DNA from: a bacterium
GTDB lineage: Bacteria; Myxococcota; UBA727; JAUIJE01
DNA: 64,000 nt
Reading direction: 5' to 3'
Assembly (NCBI GenBank): GCA_030431455.1
Contig: JAUIJE010000019.1
Span: 1 to 64,000 of the forward strand
Part shown: piece by piece, positions 1 to 7,190 of the stretch
Layout of the letters: each line of letters opens with the position of its first letter
How positions within the stretch are numbered: position 1 is the stretch's first letter
Notes under the pieces: model-generated
Database searches by the model: none
Told to the model about the DNA's origin: nothing
Seen by the model: the letters and a program-made list of their open reading frames with translations, nothing else
Made by a program: the position numbers and the translations under genes

Positions 1-1
1 G

Positions 2-850
2 CAAGACCATTGCTACGCCGAGCGGCTCAAACCATCGACCATCCAGTTCAAGCAGTACGCATTCGACTGCCACCTCGGACCTGTGTTCGGGCACTTGCCG
101 CTCGATGAGATCAGCAACGCAGACGTGCAAGCGTTCAAGGCCAGCCATCAGGCCACGAGCGCCCACCACGTGAACAACCTGCTCTGCAGCCTCAACGTCG
201 CGGCCAAGAAGGCGGTGGAGTGGGGCGTCATCGAGTACGTCCCGTTCCGCATCCAACTCCTGAAGTCACCGCCCAAGGAAATGCCGTTCTATGACTTCGA
301 CGTCTACAACGACATTGTCAAAGCCGCGCGCGGCATCGACCACCGGGTCTACGTGCACGTCTTGCTCGGCGGCGACGCCGGCCTTCGCGCGGGCGAGACT
401 CGGGGGTTGCAGTGGCCGGACGTGGAGTTCGAGCGCAATCGCCTGCACATCCGCCGCAACCGCTGGCGGGGCCAAGACGTGGTCCCGAAGGGCGGGCGAG
501 GGCGGTACGTGCCGATGACCAAGCGACTGCGCGCGGCCCTCGAGACGCAGGAGGCGGTAGGCGACGACACGCTCTACGTCCTCGTGCGCGACGACGGCGA
601 GCCGCTCTCCCGCCGGACCAACCAGCAATGGATGCAGAAGGCGGAGCGCGCGGTGGGCATCGAGCCCAAGGGCAAGTGCCACATCCTGCGGCACACGTTC
701 TGCTCGCACCTGGCCATCAAAGGCGCGCCCGCGAAGGCCATCCAAGAGCTGGCCGGCCACGCGCAGCTGACGACCACGATGCGCTACATGCACCTCTCGC
801 CGCAGGCGAGAGATTCAGCGATTGCGCTCTTGGACGAGGTCGACGAGTGA
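2..850 (+). CDS. Tyrosine recombinase / phage-type integrase (5' end cut by window edge)
   Basis: Site-specific DNA recombinase of the tyrosine (lambda Int / XerC-like) family. The reading frame is open from base 2, and the first visible residues resemble an N-terminal SAM-like core-binding domain, so the true start lies left of the window; GTG at 83 is an internal codon, not the start. Counting from that GTG, the catalytic set is complete: Arg102 (GLRAGE), Lys136 as the likely beta-hairpin lysine, His200-x-x-Arg203 (HILRH), His226 (LAGHA) and nucleophile Tyr235 (MRYMH). It ends 240 bp before tRNA-Pro and points toward it, the usual geometry of an element integrated at a tRNA gene. The DNA between carries short tandem repeats and tRNA fragments. 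Family assignment is secure; whether it serves a prophage, an ICE or a genomic island cannot be told from what is visible. Confidence 0.93.
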   Translation, partial: QDHCYAERLKPSTIQFKQYAFDCHLGPVFGHLPLDEISNADVQAFKASHQATSAHHVNNLLCSLNVAAKKAVEWGVIEYVPFRIQLLKSPPKEMPFYDFDVYNDIVKAARGIDHRVYVHVLLGGDAGLRAGETRGLQWPDVEFERNRLHIRRNRWRGQDVVPKGGRGRYVPMTKRLRAALETQEAVGDDTLYVLVRDDGEPLSRRTNQQWMQKAERAVGIEPKGKCHILRHTFCSHLAIKGAPAKAIQELAGHAQLTTTMRYMHLSPQARDSAIALLDEVDE

Positions 851-900
851 ACAGGATGAGCAGTGTCCTCCTCGCCTCTCCCTGCGCGCTTTCCACCGCG

Positions 901-933
901 TTTGGAGAGACTTTGGAGACATTCTGGAGACGG
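901..933. repeat. Three tandem 11-bp repeats downstream of the integrase
   Basis: Three adjacent 11-mers, TTTGGAGAGAC, TTTGGAGACAT and TCTGGAGACGG, share the core TNTGGAGA. They lie 50 bp after the integrase stop and before the tRNA 3' end. Position and spacing suggest arm-type binding sites for the recombinase, but this is inference; no protein-binding evidence is visible. Confidence 0.45.
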
Positions 934-974
934 CCCACTTTCAAATGTGAGCAGTCACCACAAGTTGGCACCAA

Positions 975-1113
975 GGTCGGGGTGACCGGCGACCGGAGGG
1001 AGCCCAAAAAAGAACGTGAACAAGCGCTCGCAGAGCGCGTCGTTCAAATCCTGTCACCCAAAGAAAAAGGCTCACAAATGTGAGCCTTTTGGTCGGGGTG
1101 ACAGGATTTGAAC
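975..1113. repeat. Candidate attachment region: copies of the tRNA-Pro 3' end
   Basis: The 12-mer GGTCGGGGTGAC occurs at 975-986 and again at 1091-1102, where it is the 3' end of tRNA-Pro; the copies are in direct orientation. An 18-bp piece of the tRNA T-arm and acceptor (GTTCAAATCCTGTCACCC) also occurs inverted at 1042-1059 relative to its copy at 1096-1113, flanking the terminator hairpin. Duplicated tRNA 3' ends are the classic scar of integration at a tRNA gene. The inverted copy is not expected from simple integration and may reflect a rearranged att site. Confidence 0.5.
1064..1090. terminator. Bidirectional Rho-independent terminator
   Basis: A palindrome at 1069-1086 (GGCTCACA, 2-base centre, TGTGAGCC) is followed by TTTT on the plus strand and by TTTTT on the minus strand (bases 1064-1068). 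It can end both integrase transcripts coming from the left and tRNA-Pro transcripts coming from the right. Confidence 0.85.
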
Positions 1114-1166
1114 ATGCGACCTCTTGCTCCCGAAGCAAGCGCTCTACCAAGCTGAGCTACACCCCG
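1090..1166 (-). tRNA. tRNA-Pro (anticodon CGG)
   Basis: The 77-nt minus-strand cloverleaf includes an encoded CCA. The acceptor stem CGGGGTG/CACCCCG pairs fully; the D-stem is GCTC/GAGC; the anticodon arm is CTTGC, loop TTCGGGA, GCAAG, giving anticodon CGG for proline codon CCG. The T-arm is GCATG, loop TTCAAAT, CCTGT, with one mismatch (T opposite C) and one G-T pair. The 3' end faces the integrase, as in an occupied tRNA attachment site. Confidence 0.93.
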
Positions 1167-1177
1167 TCGCGGCCAAA

Positions 1178-1207
1178 CCAGTAGCCCCCCAGAGCCAACA
1201 TCGTCAA
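1178..1207 (-). promoter_or_regulatory. Candidate promoter of tRNA-Pro
   Basis: On the minus strand, TTGACG (bases 1202-1207) is followed after 18 bases by TACTGG (1178-1183). The -35 matches consensus at five of six positions; the -10 is weak. Predicted initiation lies a few bases before the mature tRNA 5' end at 1166. Confidence 0.4.
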
Positions 1208-1415
1208 CCGGGGAGCGCGCCTTGGGCGCACAAACTTCGCCGCCCCGCGCTCGTCGAGCCCACCCCCAACGTGAGCCGGGTCGCGGCGGGACATCCCAAA
1301 ACGAGTCACCGGGTTCGAGGTCACAAAGCGGCGTGTCGAAGCCTTGGTACTCGTGAACACCACACACACGGCGGGTCGCGGTTGGGGCACGCGCGGCCGG
1401 TCACGGAGGGCAAGA

Positions 1416-3770
1416 ATGCAGAAATGGCTGGGGACATTGGTCTTGTGCGGGGTGCTGGGCAGCGGCGGGACGGCGTGGGGACGGGCCGGGCCGGCCGCCG
1501 GAGATGAGAACCCGCGGGTACTGATGGCCGCGGCCGACGCCAAGGCCCAGAAGAAGATCGACAAGGCGCAGAAGGCCTTGGACAAGAAGTTCGATCAGCT
1601 GCGCAAGAAGTTCGAGAAGCGGCCGGAGAAGAAAAAGCCCAAAGACATCGAGAAGGCCCAGCAGGACCTCGACAAGGCCATCGACAAGCTCGAGCAGGCG
1701 GGGGCGGACGCGGGGGCGGTGGACGCGGCCAAGAAGAAGCGGGACGCGTTCATCCAGGAGGTCACGGCAAAGGTGAACAGCGCGCGGGGGGCGGCCCACG
1801 AAGCCGAGGTCGAGAAGCTGTTCGCCAAGCTCGACAAGGAATACGCCAAAGGCCTCGACCGGGTGAGCGAAGACGACCTGAAAAAGGCGGAGAAGAAGTT
1901 CAACCAGGCGGTGGCCCGGCTGCACGACAAAGACGGGGCCAGCGACGAGGCGGTGGCGAAATGGAACCAGCGCCGGGACACGTACTTTGCCGCCCTGCGC
2001 GAGAAGGTGGGAAAAGCCCAGGTGGGCAGCCTGCGGGACAAGATCTCCGACCCCCCCGCCGTGCCGGCGGCGTATCCCGCGGAGGCGGTGCCGGCGCAGG
2101 CGCCGACCTGGTGTGACGGGGTCGAGACCCCGTCGAACTTTCAGCCCAGCACGCTCAAGCTCGCCAGCGACGTCAACGGGCTGATGCGGCCGGACGCGAT
2201 GAAGAACCTGGTGTGGTTTTCCTGTGTCGACGTCGAGCACGACAAGCGCCAGAAGTGGGTGCAGGCGGTGAGGCAGAGCATCAGCAATGAATATGCATTG
2301 ACCAACGCCGACAACGAGAAGGTGATGAAGTTCGCCGCCCGCCTGGTGGTCGAGGACCAGGGCAAAAAGAAGCAGCGCGGCGGGGCGCGGGGGGCCGACC
2401 GCGCGGTGTGCCAGAAGTGGGCCCCGCTGTCGTCGGGCACCCTGGAGAAACGTCTGACCCGGGCCCTGGAGCGCATCGCCATCGGGTGCGGCAACGCGCT
2501 GTCCAAAGAGAACCGGGAGTCGGTGCCGCGGCGGTTCGCGGACAAGGGTTTTCCCTATTGGGTGGTGGACATCGACGGCGGGTTCGGCAGTGAGTTGGCC
2601 AAGTCCACGTTCGTGGCCGATGTGCTCACCGACCTGTCCGCGTATGGAGAGCAGGGCCAGGCCGACCTGCGCAACTACACCAACTGGGTGCTCGCGTCTG
2701 CAGTGTCATTGGACGACAAGGTGTTCCGCCAGGAGCTCGCGGGCATGGGCCTCGGGGAGGAAGGCGAGGTCGACGCGATCTTGTGGTTCTCCCGGGCCCG
2801 GGGCCGGTACCTGCGGCAAGGCAAGTTCGTCGAGGCTGCGGCCAAGAAGAACAAACAGGTCAAGGCGATGTTCATCGAGGGGCCCAAAGCGGCGCGGGGG
2901 TTGTGGAAGAAGGACGCGGCCCAGGCCAAGAAGCTGTTCAGCACTGTGCTCGCCCTCGAGGACAAGCTGCGCGACACCCCCGGGGGCATGTCCGGCTGCG
3001 CCAAGACCCTCTACCCCGATCTGCAGAAGTGGGTCGCGGCCAAGCACAAAAAGAACAAAGATGTGGCATTGGGTGAGATTCGGTTTGACGACTACGTCGG
3101 GTACCAGCTCGCCTACGGGCTGACCGTTTGCGGGTACAACGATCCCGAAGCGCCGGTGATGGACCAGGTGTTCGGCTACTATCTCGACCAGGCCTCGCCC
3201 CAACGTGGGCCGGTGACCGCGTCCTACGCGGGCATGCTCGAGGGGTACAACGACGCGCGGGCCGACAACAAGGCCGGCGGGTTTGACGGCAGCCGCGGGG
3301 GCGGCTCGGCCGGCGCGCTTCCCCAGCCCGCGGCGGTCCCGGTCCAGCCCCCGGACATCGGGCAGAGCATGCACGGCATCACCACCATGTTCGATCCGCG
3401 CTACGTGCCGTCGGCGGTGGTCAAGGCGGTGAAGAAAAAGGGCGACGTGGTCGAGGTCAGTTTTGTCACCACCAGCTGGCAAGAGCCGGTGCTCGCGTGC
3501 ACGGAGACGAACAAGATTTCAAAAATCCGTGCGGACGGGACCATCCAATACCGGATGAAGTGCAAAAAGACCGGCACGCGCACGGTGAAGAACACCCCCC
3601 AGCCGATCACGGTGCCGGCCTGGACCGCCACCGGGATCAAGGCCGGCGCCCTCCTCGTGTACACCGTCTACCCCAACCAAATGGCGGTGGGCCGCGGCTG
3701 GCCCCTCGAGGTCTACGCGAGCAAGGCGCGCAAAAAACGCACCGCCCTGCTCGGGGTCAAGGCCCCCTGA
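1416..3770 (+). CDS. Secreted protein with Lys/Asp-rich coiled-coil N-terminal half
   Basis: Unrecognised 784-residue exported protein. I place the start at ATG 1416 because GGAGGG lies six bases upstream and the product then begins with a classical signal peptide (MQKWLGTLVLCGVLGSGG) and a cleavage-like AWG site; the longer open frame before it carries no signal. Residues about 35-205 are rich in Lys, Glu, Asp and Ala in heptad-like runs, so a long coiled coil is likely. The remainder is mixed alpha/beta sequence with scattered Cys, a Pro-rich linker near residue 655, and a C-terminal beta-rich region. It stands alone between tRNA-Pro and a terminator. An envelope or periplasmic structural role is possible, but no family is recognised. 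Confidence 0.8.
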   Translation: MQKWLGTLVLCGVLGSGGTAWGRAGPAAGDENPRVLMAAADAKAQKKIDKAQKALDKKFDQLRKKFEKRPEKKKPKDIEKAQQDLDKAIDKLEQAGADAGAVDAAKKKRDAFIQEVTAKVNSARGAAHEAEVEKLFAKLDKEYAKGLDRVSEDDLKKAEKKFNQAVARLHDKDGASDEAVAKWNQRRDTYFAALREKVGKAQVGSLRDKISDPPAVPAAYPAEAVPAQAPTWCDGVETPSNFQPSTLKLASDVNGLMRPDAMKNLVWFSCVDVEHDKRQKWVQAVRQSISNEYALTNADNEKVMKFAARLVVEDQGKKKQRGGARGADRAVCQKWAPLSSGTLEKRLTRALERIAIGCGNALSKENRESVPRRFADKGFPYWVVDIDGGFGSELAKSTFVADVLTDLSAYGEQGQADLRNYTNWVLASAVSLDDKVFRQELAGMGLGEEGEVDAILWFSRARGRYLRQGKFVEAAAKKNKQVKAMFIEGPKAARGLWKKDAAQAKKLFSTVLALEDKLRDTPGGMSGCAKTLYPDLQKWVAAKHKKNKDVALGEIRFDDYVGYQLAYGLTVCGYNDPEAPVMDQVFGYYLDQASPQRGPVTASYAGMLEGYNDARADNKAGGFDGSRGGGSAGALPQPAAVPVQPPDIGQSMHGITTMFDPRYVPSAVVKAVKKKGDVVEVSFVTTSWQEPVLACTETNKISKIRADGTIQYRMKCKKTGTRTVKNTPQPITVPAWTATGIKAGALLVYTVYPNQMAVGRGWPLEVYASKARKKRTALLGVKAP

Positions 3771-3792
3771 GGCGCGCGTCCTGACCCACCGG

Positions 3793-3822
3793 GGCGCGCC
3801 CTTCACCGGGGGCGCGCCTTTT
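3793..3822 (+). terminator. GC-rich Rho-independent terminator
   Basis: Two copies of the self-complementary octamer GGCGCGCC (3793-3800 and 3811-3818) form a stem around a 10-base loop, followed by TTTT (3819-3822). It sits 22 bp after the stop of the coiled-coil protein gene. Confidence 0.7.
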
Positions 3823-3835
3823 GCGAAGATGGCGC

Positions 3836-5017
3836 ATGGGCATGCGCGTCGTCGTGGTGTGGGGCTTGATCGCGGGGGGCGCGCTCGCGGGCTGTGAGCC
3901 CCAGGCCGCGACCAATGGATTCAATGCCGCTGCATCCTCGTGTCGGTTTACGATCCTGCGCGCGGAGAACCCGCGGCTGGTCACGGTGGGCCGCGACGAG
4001 GAGCCGCTCCCCTGCGGCAACCGGCAGTGTTTCACCGGCGGCCACCGCTGGATGGTGCGGGCGCTCCCCGGCGAGGGCGAACGGCAGGGCTTCGAGGTGA
4101 CCCACCGGGGCGCGGTCACCGCCCGGTTCGCCGGCGACGGGCGTTGGCTCGACAACGCCCTCGGGGTGGTGGGCGGGACCAACCACGTGATGTGGAGCGA
4201 CGGGCTCGAGGTGTTCGTGCTCCCCGCGATGGTGGCGACGCCGGCCCCCGAGAGCCTGGGCCTGTTCATGCCGCCCCCCGATGGCCTGCACGCGGCGTGG
4301 ATGTGGCGCACCCCCGAGGGCGTACACCTGGTGCAGGAATGGCCGCGGGGGGCGGGGGACGTGCCCCTCTCGGGCCAGCCCGCGAAGAACCTCTACATGA
4401 CCCCCATGCAAGGACATTGGCCGACGCGCATCGACGTGTACAACGAAAACTGGATGCTCATCGAGCAACGACCCGCGGCCGCGGTGCACCAGGTGTTGCG
4501 GGCCACCGCGCCCTGGCCCGCGGACGAGAGCCCGGCGATCATCTACGGCGCGCGCGGGGGCACCGGCCGCACCTACTATTCGATTCCGTACTGGCCGTCG
4601 GCCGAGGTCGACGACGAGACCGGCGAGGTGTTCTGGCACGGGCTCGACTGCGAACACATGACCCACGCCGGGAGCGTGCACACCGATCGCCGCGCCGGCC
4701 TGCGCCTGACCAACGGCGACGACGTGCGGGTCTGGGAGCCCGACGACGGCCACGACTTTTTGGGCGCGCCGCTGCCCGCGGGGTGGACCCGGCGCCGGTT
4801 CAAGTTCTCGGTGCGGCTGGCCGGGCAGGTCCTGGTGGTGGAGCGGTTGCGCTCGGACACCTGCCGCATCGAGGACCGGGTCTATCTCTACGACGCGAAC
4901 ATGGACGGGGCCGAGCTGGTGGCGGCCGGACCCGGAATGAGACTGCACCCAAGATACGCGGACGGGGCCTGGCGCTTCGTCGAGGCCGACGTCAACTACG
5001 TCTTGCCCGGGGGCTGA
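3836..5017 (+). CDS. Predicted lipoprotein of unknown function
   Basis: A 393-residue protein with a lipoprotein signal (MGMRVVVVWGLIAGG followed by lipobox LAGC), so it should be lipid-anchored after Sec export. ATG 3836 and ATG 3842 both give a valid signal; upstream TTG 3821 falls inside the terminator T-run and is unlikely. The mature part holds several Cys residues, Trp-rich beta-like segments (HRWMVRAL, WPTRIDVY) and no motif I recognise; it could be a beta-propeller or sugar-binding-like fold, but that is a guess. Its last 22 bp overlap the end of the convergent beta-helix gene, so the two transcripts are antisense at their 3' ends. Confidence 0.75.
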   Translation: MGMRVVVVWGLIAGGALAGCEPQAATNGFNAAASSCRFTILRAENPRLVTVGRDEEPLPCGNRQCFTGGHRWMVRALPGEGERQGFEVTHRGAVTARFAGDGRWLDNALGVVGGTNHVMWSDGLEVFVLPAMVATPAPESLGLFMPPPDGLHAAWMWRTPEGVHLVQEWPRGAGDVPLSGQPAKNLYMTPMQGHWPTRIDVYNENWMLIEQRPAAAVHQVLRATAPWPADESPAIIYGARGGTGRTYYSIPYWPSAEVDDETGEVFWHGLDCEHMTHAGSVHTDRRAGLRLTNGDDVRVWEPDDGHDFLGAPLPAGWTRRRFKFSVRLAGQVLVVERLRSDTCRIEDRVYLYDANMDGAELVAAGPGMRLHPRYADGAWRFVEADVNYVLPGG

Positions 5018-6363
5018 GCCGCGGCCGGCACCGGGGTCGGGGCCGCGGCTTTGGCCCGGGCCACCAAGTCGGTGAGCGGGACCAGGGTGCCCTGGTCGCG
5101 CACCACCGGGACCCGGGCGGGGAGGTCGGCGGGGATGGTCTCCACCAGCTCGTCGGGGCGCATCACGATCTGGGTCTGGTTGGGCACCTCGCGCCCGGGG
5201 TGGATCAACACCTTGGCCCCCACGTAGGCCTCGTGTCCAATGCAACTGCCCAAGAACGAGCGCTCGGTGGACATGCGTTGCCCGTCCTTGACCACCTGGA
5301 TGTGCCCCTGGAACTTGGCGTCGATGAGGCCCGACCAGGGCGAGCAGGTCGCGCGGCGGCCGAGCACCGACATCTGGAGCTTGAGGTTGTAGGAGACCGA
5401 CTCGGGATAGATCGTCGACCACACCACGTAGCTCTTGGGGGCCACGAACGCCCCTGGCCCAATGGTACTGCCTAGAACCGCGGCGTGATCGCCCACCTCG
5501 GCCCCGTCGGCGACGATGCTGTTCTGCACCGTGGCCCGCGGGCCGATCACCACCCCGTCGCCGAGGATGCTCGCCTCCACGTGGGCGGTGGGGTGGATGC
5601 GCACCCCCTTGCCCCGCCGGACCAAGGACCGGGTGAGCCGGCCCCCCACCAAGGGAAAGGCGCGCACCACCCGCCACGCGGTCCAGACCTTGTGGGCCCG
5701 CACGATGTCCATCCACATCACCCCGAGGGCGAGCTGGTTGAGCCACAGGATGTGCACCCAATGCTCGACGTGGGCCGCCACCGTCGAGGTCACCGGGAAG
5801 ATCATCTTGGTCTGGTCGGGGTCGCCCAGAATCGGCATGCGAAACTCAGGGGACAGCTCACGCTTTTTCACCACCTGGGGCCCTGCGCGTTCGCGCAGCG
5901 ACGCCAGCACCGGCCCGTCGAGGGCCTCGCCCGGTGGGAGGTAAAAGACGTCGTAGCCCACGCGCTCGGTGGCGTCGGCCTCCTTGTCCTTGGCCCCCGC
6001 GGGCTTGGCCCCCCGGCCGCTCTCGTCGAGCGCGGCCACGTCGTGGGTGGCGCAGGGGCGGGCGTAGTCGGTGGCCGGGGTGCGGCACAACCACAACCGC
6101 AACGGGTCTTCGCTCCCGAGGGCGAGGGCGAGAAAATCGCCCAGGCACTTGTTGGAGACGTACACATGCTCGCCCAGCACCACCGCGGGCGCGTCCTGGG
6201 CGGGAATGGACGCGTCGTCGTCGAGCTCGACGATCTCAAACCCGCGGCGGGTCAACACGTCCCGGACCGCGGCCCCCACCGTGGTGAGCCCGAACCAGGC
6301 GTCGGTGGGCGCGTCGTCGAACGGGGTGATGCGCCGGCCGGTCTTGACCCAAAAGGCCTTCAC
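4996..6363 (-). CDS. Left-handed beta-helix (hexapeptide-repeat) protein
   Basis: A 455-residue protein whose C-terminal half shows imperfect hexapeptide repeats ([LIV]GxxxxI-like turns such as SILGDGVVIGPRATVQNSIVADGAEV and TIGPGAFVAP, broken here for length), typical of left-handed beta-helix domains in acyltransferases and GlmU-type enzymes. The N-terminal half has no recognisable nucleotidyltransferase signature. Start GTG 6363 is preceded by a GGGGGGA run and forms a GTGA overlap with the tlyA stop, so translation is probably coupled. Substrate unknown; a sugar-nucleotide or acyl-transfer role is inferred only from the fold. The 3' end overlaps the convergent lipoprotein gene. Confidence 0.72.
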   Translation of the reverse strand: MKAFWVKTGRRITPFDDAPTDAWFGLTTVGAAVRDVLTRRGFEIVELDDDASIPAQDAPAVVLGEHVYVSNKCLGDFLALALGSEDPLRLWLCRTPATDYARPCATHDVAALDESGRGAKPAGAKDKEADATERVGYDVFYLPPGEALDGPVLASLRERAGPQVVKKRELSPEFRMPILGDPDQTKMIFPVTSTVAAHVEHWVHILWLNQLALGVMWMDIVRAHKVWTAWRVVRAFPLVGGRLTRSLVRRGKGVRIHPTAHVEASILGDGVVIGPRATVQNSIVADGAEVGDHAAVLGSTIGPGAFVAPKSYVVWSTIYPESVSYNLKLQMSVLGRRATCSPWSGLIDAKFQGHIQVVKDGQRMSTERSFLGSCIGHEAYVGAKVLIHPGREVPNQTQIVMRPDELVETIPADLPARVPVVRDQGTLVPLTDLVARAKAAAPTPVPAAAQPPGKT

Positions 6364-7121
6364 GCTGTCCCCCCGTCGAACACCACCAAAAACTCCACGT
6401 TGCCGTCCGCTCCTTCGATGGGGCTTTGTACCACCCCCACCACCGACCATCCCAGCCCTTGGCCCACCGCGCGCACGTCGTCGACGCAGCGCTGCCGCAC
6501 CGCCTCGTCGCGCACGATCCCGCCCTTGCCCACGTGGGCGCGGCCTGCTTCGAACTGCGGCTTGACCAACGCGACCACCCGCGCCCCGGGCGCGAGGTGG
6601 GGGGCGACCCAAGGCAACACCTTCGCCAGCCCAATGAAACTGACATCGATGGAGCACCGGGTGGGGGCCGGGTCGAGCGCGCCCGCGGTCAGGTCTTTGA
6701 TGTGGGTGCGCTCCAAGCTCACCACCCGGTCGTCGTTGCGCAACGACCAGGCGAGCTGGTTGTGGCCGACGTCGAGGGCAAAGACCCGCGCGGCCCCGCG
6801 CTCGAGCCAGACCTGGGTGAAGCCCCCGGTGGACGCGCCCACGTCGAAGCAGGTGTGGGCCGCGACCTCGACGGGGAACGCCTCGAGGGCCGCGCGCAGC
6901 TTGAGCGCCCCCCGGGACACGTAGTGGTGGTCTTTGCCCTTGATGCGCACGGCGGCGTCGGGGGACACGGGCTGGCCGGGCTTGTCCGCGCGGTGATCGC
7001 CGAGCACCACCTGGCCGGCGAGCACCAGGGCCTTGGCCTTCGAGCGGGTCTCGACCAAGCCGCGCTCGACGAGGAGCGCGTCGAGGCGCAACTTTTTGGG
7101 GGGCCGGGGGCGGTCGCTCAC
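6360..7121 (-). CDS. tlyA: TlyA-family rRNA 2'-O-methyltransferase
   Basis: TlyA enzymes methylate 2'-hydroxyls of cytidines in 16S and/or 23S rRNA using S-adenosylmethionine. The 253-residue product has the expected two parts: an S4 RNA-binding domain at about residues 11-65 (LRLDALLVERGLVETRSKAK) and an FtsJ-type Rossmann domain with SAM-binding FDVGASTGGF at about 92-101, followed by the conserved aspartate strand FALDVG. Length fits the family. Start GTG 7121 is chosen because the S4 domain follows directly; the longer open frame upstream is antisense to the thioredoxin-like gene. It is the first gene of a pair with the beta-helix gene (GTGA overlap). Some relatives are annotated hemolysins; methyltransferase is the better supported role. 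Confidence 0.92.
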   Translation of the reverse strand: MSDRPRPPKKLRLDALLVERGLVETRSKAKALVLAGQVVLGDHRADKPGQPVSPDAAVRIKGKDHHYVSRGALKLRAALEAFPVEVAAHTCFDVGASTGGFTQVWLERGAARVFALDVGHNQLAWSLRNDDRVVSLERTHIKDLTAGALDPAPTRCSIDVSFIGLAKVLPWVAPHLAPGARVVALVKPQFEAGRAHVGKGGIVRDEAVRQRCVDDVRAVGQGLGWSVVGVVQSPIEGADGNVEFLVVFDGGTA

Positions 7122-7178
7122 CGGGCGGGAGCCTCGCACCGCGCGCCGCGGTTGGCAAAGCCCGCGGCGGGATGATGC

Positions 7179-7190
7179 TAGGTTGTCGGC
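7179..7190 (+). promoter_or_regulatory. -10 box placed for a leaderless transcript
   Basis: TAGGTT (7179-7184) fits TANNNT and is separated by six bases from ATG 7191. Initiation about seven bases after the box would fall on the start codon. No convincing Shine-Dalgarno or -35 is visible. Confidence 0.45.

Noticed and set aside
83-850. GTG 83 as integrase start
   Set aside because: The frame is open to the left edge and the preceding residues fit a core-binding domain, so the gene is cut by the window.
980-1060. A second tRNA on the plus strand (GGGTGAC at 980 could pair with GTCACCC at 1053)
   Set aside because: No D-arm or anticodon arm can be folded between, and no CCA follows. The ends are explained as copies of the tRNA-Pro 3' end.
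412-1083. Long overlapping open frames in GC-rich regions (for example 412-1083, 9699-13241 and 20574-22454 on the plus strand)
   Set aside because: They are antisense or frame shadows of recognised genes; their products are Arg/Pro/Gly-rich or mirror kinase genes, with no signal, motif or ribosome site of their own.
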